Assembly: GCA_947503525.1 (NCBI GenBank)
Contig: CANNEA010000006.1
Location: 124,001 to 188,000, forward strand
Length of the DNA: 64,000 nucleotides
Direction of reading: 5' to 3'
Origin: an uncultured Carboxylicivirga sp.
GTDB lineage: Bacteria; Bacteroidota; Bacteroidia; Bacteroidales; Marinilabiliaceae
Position 1 is the stretch's first letter; every line of letters starts with the position of its first letter. The position numbers were made by a program, and so were the translations under genes. Below are positions 60,356 through 64,000 of this stretch, in pieces. The notes below the pieces were generated by a model that ran no database searches, was not told the origin of the DNA, and saw nothing but the letters and a program-made list of their open reading frames with translations.

Positions 60356-60799
60356 TTATACCTTTTTCTTAGCCAGTAGAATGTGATCAGCTACCATCAC
60401 AATTTCGTCACGTTGGTTAAGCACTTCAACATGTTCAACCACATGTCCCAGTTCAGGCTTCTTTGATTCTTTCTTTTCCGAGATAGTTACCTTTACTCGA
60501 ATAGTATCGCCAATATATACAGGCTTGATAAAGCGCAAGCGATCGTAGCCTTTTGAAAAAGCTTCCGGATTAATTTCAGTTGCCGTCATGCCAATGGCTA
60601 CACTAAATGTTAGAGTGCCATGGGCTATACGCTGCTTGAAAGGCTGTGTTTTACACCATTCCGCATCCATGTGGTGGGGAAAGAAATCACCCGTTTGGCC
60701 GGCATGGATAACAAAATCGCTTTCCGTAATCGTGCGACCAAGTGTTTCGCGATAATCTCCCAGCGTATAGTCTTCGTAAAATTGTGATTTTATATGCAT
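60356..60799 (-). CDS. MaoC-like dehydratase
   Basis: 147 aa hot-dog-fold protein. [60 protein letters not shown] and [20 protein letters not shown] match the MaoC dehydratase family with the hydration motif D-F-x-P-H-H. The substrate could be an enoyl or 3-deoxy sugar-derived compound given the neighbours. First gene of the minus-strand group downstream of IclR; the SDR gene lies upstream beyond a 0.5-kb gap. Confidence 0.9.
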   Translation of the reverse strand: MHIKSQFYEDYTLGDYRETLGRTITESDFVIHAGQTGDFFPHHMDAEWCKTQPFKQRIAHGTLTFSVAIGMTATEINPEAFSKGYDRLRFIKPVYIGDTIRVKVTISEKKESKKPELGHVVEHVEVLNQRDEIVMVADHILLAKKKV

Positions 60800-61309
60800 G
60801 TTGCTTTTTTATTGTGTTAATTATAATAGTCCGTTGTCTTTAGGTGCTAGATAAAGAATGAGTTGTAAATTCGTTTACATACACTTAATGGTAGATTTTC
60901 GACGTATTGTAATTCCACTACATGATTAATCGCTTTCACTCCTCTAAATCATATAGTACCTAAATAACTACCATACTTCGCTCAAGCCGCGAGACTAAGC
61001 TTACTGAAACGATTAAGAATACTCAATTCTTAATCGTTCCGATGCCTTGACGCAAGAAACTGAAACAAAGAAAGTCAAGCCTACAGCTGAAATTTTCTCT
61101 GATCTTTGATAAAAATAAGCACGGCCGGGTGATCTTCGAACAAACCCGATAGCTATCGGGTTGAAGCTTCCCGGTCCTACTAATCTTTATCTGCATCTCA
61201 GCTTCAATTCCATCAGAGGCCAAAAATGGGATTAATTATATCTTGTATAATTGTGACCAAGCACATTCCACTAATAACTAATCACTAACTAACTATTGTT
61301 AATAATTAG
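60800..61309. other. Intergenic stretch with a perfect palindrome
   Basis: Contains the 20-bp perfect palindrome AACCCGATAGCTATCGGGTT at 61143-61162, an ACTTTCT...AGAAAGT-like element around 61050-61080, and no gene. Related near-palindromes occur at 2939-2956 and 23335-23350. Confidence 0.6.
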
Positions 61310-62080
61310 TTAGCGTCCCATCCAGCCGCCATCAACAAGCATTGTAGTGCCGTGCATATACGATGCTGCTTCGGAACACAAGAATACCGTTGGTCCTGCA
61401 AAATCTTCAGGTTTACCCCATCTTCCGGCAGGGATACGTGATAGAATCTGTTCTGAACGAACAGGATCATTACGTAAAGCCTCTGTATTATCAGTATCAA
61501 TATAGCCCGGAGCAATGGCATTAACGTTTACGCCCTTTCCAGCCCACTCATTGGCAAAAGCCATGGTCAACTGACCAATCGCACCCTTGCTGGCTGCATA
61601 TCCCGGAACAGTAATTCCGCCCTGGAAAGTTAATAGTGATGCCGTGAAAACAACCTTACCCGATCCACGTTCTACCATTTCTTTGCCGAATTCGCGAGTT
61701 AGAATAAATTGGGCATTTTGATTCACCTCAATGACCTTATCCCACAATTCATCAGAGTGCTCAACTGCTGGTGCACGTAAAATTGTACCAGCGTTGTTTA
61801 CCAGTATGTCAATAACAGGAAAGTCAGTCTTTGCTTCAGCTATAAAAGCATACAAAGATTTACGATCGCTAAAGTCGCAGGTGTAGGCTTTAAATTTACG
61901 ACCTGTAGCTGTAACTTTTTTCTCCACTTCACTACCACTTTTTTCAAGCGATGCACTAACACCAATAATGTCTGCTCCGGCTTCAGCTAGGGCAACAGCC
62001 ATTCCCATTCCTATTCCCCGCTTGCAACCTGTAACCAAGGCAGTTTTGCCTTCGAGGCTAAATGTATTTAAAATGCTCAT
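61310..62080 (-). CDS. KduD-like short-chain dehydrogenase
   Basis: 256 aa from ATG 62080 (MSILNTFSLEGKTALVTGCK); a start at 62110 would add a Lys-rich decapeptide. Classical SDR: TGCKRGIGMGMAVALAEAGA, DILVNNAGTILRAPA, the catalytic Tyr-x-x-x-Lys in VPGYAASKGAIGQL and IAPGYIDTDNTEALRNDPVR. This group includes 2-deoxy-D-gluconate-3-dehydrogenase (KduD), which makes ketosugar acids; by neighbourhood it belongs to the catabolic cluster. 72 bases downstream of the dehydrogenase gene. Confidence 0.88.
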   Translation of the reverse strand: MSILNTFSLEGKTALVTGCKRGIGMGMAVALAEAGADIIGVSASLEKSGSEVEKKVTATGRKFKAYTCDFSDRKSLYAFIAEAKTDFPVIDILVNNAGTILRAPAVEHSDELWDKVIEVNQNAQFILTREFGKEMVERGSGKVVFTASLLTFQGGITVPGYAASKGAIGQLTMAFANEWAGKGVNVNAIAPGYIDTDNTEALRNDPVRSEQILSRIPAGRWGKPEDFAGPTVFLCSEAASYMHGTTMLVDGGWMGR

Positions 62081-62152
62081 AGTTTTCTTTTTTTTGTGCA
62101 TTGAGCACAATGCAAAGTATTTTTAATGCTTCTATAGTACCAATGGCCAAAG

Positions 62153-63166
62153 TTACTGACAATCTACCAAATATTTCATGCCATTTGGATTGGTATCAAT
62201 CTGTTCAAATAGTTGCTGGATATTATCCAGAGGCTCAACAGCGGTGATTAATGATTCGAAAGGAAGTTCATTTTTGGTAATCAGATTTATTGATTCCTCG
62301 TAATCTTCAGCTTCATAAACTCGTGCACCAATTAATTCCAATTCTTTCCAGAAGAACTTAAATAAGTCTACAGGTTTCTTTTCACCATGGATGGCTACCA
62401 TCACAATTCGGCCACGTATACCAGCAACCTCTGTCATTACATCCAAGGAAGGTTGAACACCAGCTACTTCAAATACCACATCAGCCAATCCGCCATTGGT
62501 TTTTTCTTCTACGTATTGGACTAGATCTGTTTTAACAGGATTAACTACTTCAAAACCCATTTCTTCGGCCATCTTAATGCGAATGTCATTTACTTCTGAG
62601 ATAATCACATTAGCGCCTTTGTTTTTAGCCACCATGGCTACCAATAAACCAATAGGACCGCCACCAAGTACAACTGCCGTTTCGCCTTTTACCAATCTAC
62701 CACGACGTACATCATGACAAGCTACTGAAAGTGGCTCAATCAAGGCAGCCAATTTTAAGTCGGTGGCTGTATTTAATTTGTGCAATGTAAAGGCCGGTAC
62801 ATTCCAATATTGTTGCATGGCACCCGGACTATCAATGCCAATGAACTTAAGTTTCTTGGCAATGTGCGAATGTCCTTTGTCTGATGCTGCTTCAGCCCTG
62901 TTGTCCAGCGGACGAACCGTTACTTTTTCACCAATTTCATAGCCACTTACGCCTTCGCCAATGGCATCAACCACACCCGACATCTCATGACCAATAATTT
63001 GCGGAATGCTTACGCGTTGATCCATCATGCCATGATAGATGTGAACGTCAGTCCCACATACGCCACAATAGGCTACTTTAATTCTTACTTCACCTTTGGC
63101 AGGAGCTTCCATTTCTTTGTCAACTACCGAGAAGCTTTTATTTCCTTCGTATAATGTTGCTTTCAT
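62153..63166 (-). CDS. Medium-chain zinc-type dehydrogenase lacking structural-zinc cysteines
   Basis: 337 aa. Catalytic-zinc motifs are intact: GVCGTDVHIYHG (Cys37) and IIGHEMSGVV (His60, Glu61). The Rossmann motif GGGPIGLLVAMVAKNKG follows, then VIISEVNDIRIKMAEEMGFE (Asn at the cofactor-specificity site). In the lobe that usually carries four Cys for a structural zinc, residues 83-105 read TVRPLDNRAEAASDKGHSHI with none, so that site is lost. Function is probably oxidation of a polyol or sugar-derived alcohol (sorbitol/idonate-dehydrogenase type). It is part of the catabolic cluster. Confidence 0.88.
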   Translation of the reverse strand: MKATLYEGNKSFSVVDKEMEAPAKGEVRIKVAYCGVCGTDVHIYHGMMDQRVSIPQIIGHEMSGVVDAIGEGVSGYEIGEKVTVRPLDNRAEAASDKGHSHIAKKLKFIGIDSPGAMQQYWNVPAFTLHKLNTATDLKLAALIEPLSVACHDVRRGRLVKGETAVVLGGGPIGLLVAMVAKNKGANVIISEVNDIRIKMAEEMGFEVVNPVKTDLVQYVEEKTNGGLADVVFEVAGVQPSLDVMTEVAGIRGRIVMVAIHGEKKPVDLFKFFWKELELIGARVYEAEDYEESINLITKNELPFESLITAVEPLDNIQQLFEQIDTNPNGMKYLVDCQ

Positions 63167-63584
63167 TGTTTGTATTTTTATAAACTTTGGTTCTGATTAT
63201 CCCTTTGTATTTTTTATATTTTAAACTCAATGTGGAAAATCTGGGCAAATGTTTCAGTAATCCATATGTCCTCAAGCCGGACGGGCTTTTACTTTCTACC
63301 TGCAGTCGCAGAAAGTAAACAAAGAGGACCGTCGCTGTATTTAAATAGCTAAAAATTTAATTTACAAACTAAACCAAAAGAACTCGCTCCACTCAAACAG
63401 CTTTTGCTTTTAACGTTTGTAAATCAAATTTCATTAACGCTTTTAAATACAAGGCGATTATGAAAACTACAACAAAACCCACTCTATTTCATTTTGAGAC
63501 AGTCACTTTTTTTGCCCACTATTTTTCATAATTAATAAATAGATTCGTGTCAATTCGTGAAATTCGTGGTAAATGAATCGAATA
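63167..63584. other. Intergenic region with CTTTTACTTT repeat copy
   Basis: Contains CTCAAGCCGGACGGGCTTTT ACTTTCTACCTGCAG TCGCAGAAAGTAAACAAAGA (63272-63326), a ~55-bp inverted-repeat element also seen at 59234-59293 and 3655-3692 (CGGTCTTCTTTGTTTACTTT, reverse orientation). No gene. Confidence 0.65.
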
Positions 63585-64000
63585 TTAAATTGAATCGTAT
63601 TCTGGCTTAACGCCACCGGCATCACTTGAGGCATAAGCGGCTTCAACCACCAACATGGTTTTCATCACATCATCAATAGAGGTGTCCAACACATCTGACT
63701 CGCCATTGGCATAACAGATTAATGAGGACATAGTGCCAATAAAGGCATCAGGGAACCAGGATCCTTCCAAGGTTTTACTTTCCCATTTGGGCTCTTTGCC
63801 TTCTTCAAGTATACAATATTCAAAAGCATCAGGTACGCCGTCAGGGTAATTCATTAATAATCCCATTTTAGCGTAGATAGCGCCTTTGGTACCTTCCCAC
63901 TTTACGTAGCTTTCCTGATGATTTCTTCCAAAAATATGATCATGATTGGTGCTTACCAAGGCCCGAAGCGAATCGCCATAGTCCATGATAACATTAGTAC
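63585..64000 (-). CDS. Gfo/Idh/MocA-family oxidoreductase, N-terminus beyond the window
   Basis: The minus-strand frame is open from the window edge to the stop at 63585 (138 codons visible). The visible C-terminal part reads TNVIMDYGDSLRALVSTNHD, HIFGRNHQESYVKWEGTKGA and ends LVVEAAYASSDAGGVKPEYDS, typical of the C-terminal domain of NAD(P)-dependent sugar oxidoreductases. An internal Met at 63986 is not the real start. It completes the sugar-acid cluster (lactonase, MaoC, SDR, zinc dehydrogenase). Confidence 0.85.
   Translation of the reverse strand, partial: TNVIMDYGDSLRALVSTNHDHIFGRNHQESYVKWEGTKGAIYAKMGLLMNYPDGVPDAFEYCILEEGKEPKWESKTLEGSWFPDAFIGTMSSLICYANGESDVLDTSIDDVMKTMLVVEAAYASSDAGGVKPEYDSI

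Overview
The window looks like an AT-rich chromosome segment of a Bacteroidota bacterium, most likely a marine or anaerobic Bacteroidales/Marinilabiliales-type organism; I cannot name a genus. The reasons are the protein families (DUF6029, DUF1835, DUF5808, Omp28-like lipoproteins, carboxypeptidase-regulatory/TonB-C fusions, an ECF sigma/anti-sigma pair, many lipoproteins with short lipoboxes), weak or absent Shine-Dalgarno sequences, and abundant Bacteroidota-style intergenic palindromes. I saw no rRNA, tRNA, CRISPR array, transposase or integrase gene.

Layout. (1) 1-5.5 kb: a truncated TPR sensor-like protein (-), a GPP34/GOLPH3-family protein, a frameshifted secreted protein, about 2 kb of gene-free repeat-rich DNA, and one unrecognised helical protein (-). 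(2) 5.5-13.8 kb: a defence-island-like block, all on + strand. A 21-bp tandem-repeat array precedes a reverse transcriptase (RT1) whose stop overlaps the start of a PD-(D/E)XK nuclease-like protein. A membrane protein overlaps a SinR/Cas2-like small protein. A second reverse transcriptase (RT2) is followed by a 117-nt structured intergenic element with 12-bp complementary ends, a SLATT-like membrane protein and a NERD-domain protein. (3) 13.8-31.7 kb: accessory single genes, all on + strand, separated by recurrent palindromic or cassette-like repeats (lipoproteins, a zincin, an FGE-sulfatase protein, SDR, aldo/keto reductase, AraC regulator, metallophosphoesterase, GNAT, cupin, alpha/beta hydrolase, class V aminotransferase). 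Gene remnants lie among them. (4) 32-45 kb: mostly uncharacterised lipoproteins, membrane and barrel proteins, two sugar isomerase-like TIM barrels and an RDD protein, ending at a strong bidirectional terminator. (5) 45-57.5 kb: cell-envelope genes on both strands: transglutaminase-like protein, SDR epimerase, porin, TlpA thioredoxin with DUF6029, Omp28-like protein, ECF sigma/anti-sigma and a von Willebrand A protein. (6) 57.5-64 kb: a second 21-bp repeat array and a sugar-acid catabolism-like cluster (lactonase, IclR regulator, MaoC, KduD-like SDR, Zn-dehydrogenase, partial Gfo/Idh/MocA).

The best candidates for undescribed systems are the RT1 + PD-(D/E)XK operon and the RT2 + structured RNA + SLATT module. 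Both fit the logic of defence-associated reverse transcriptases: an RT sensor or synthesiser coupled to a nuclease or membrane-pore effector. They sit within 6.1 kb of each other and are bounded by shared repeat families, which suggests mobile, cassette-like assembly. Activity against phage is inference, not something the sequence proves.
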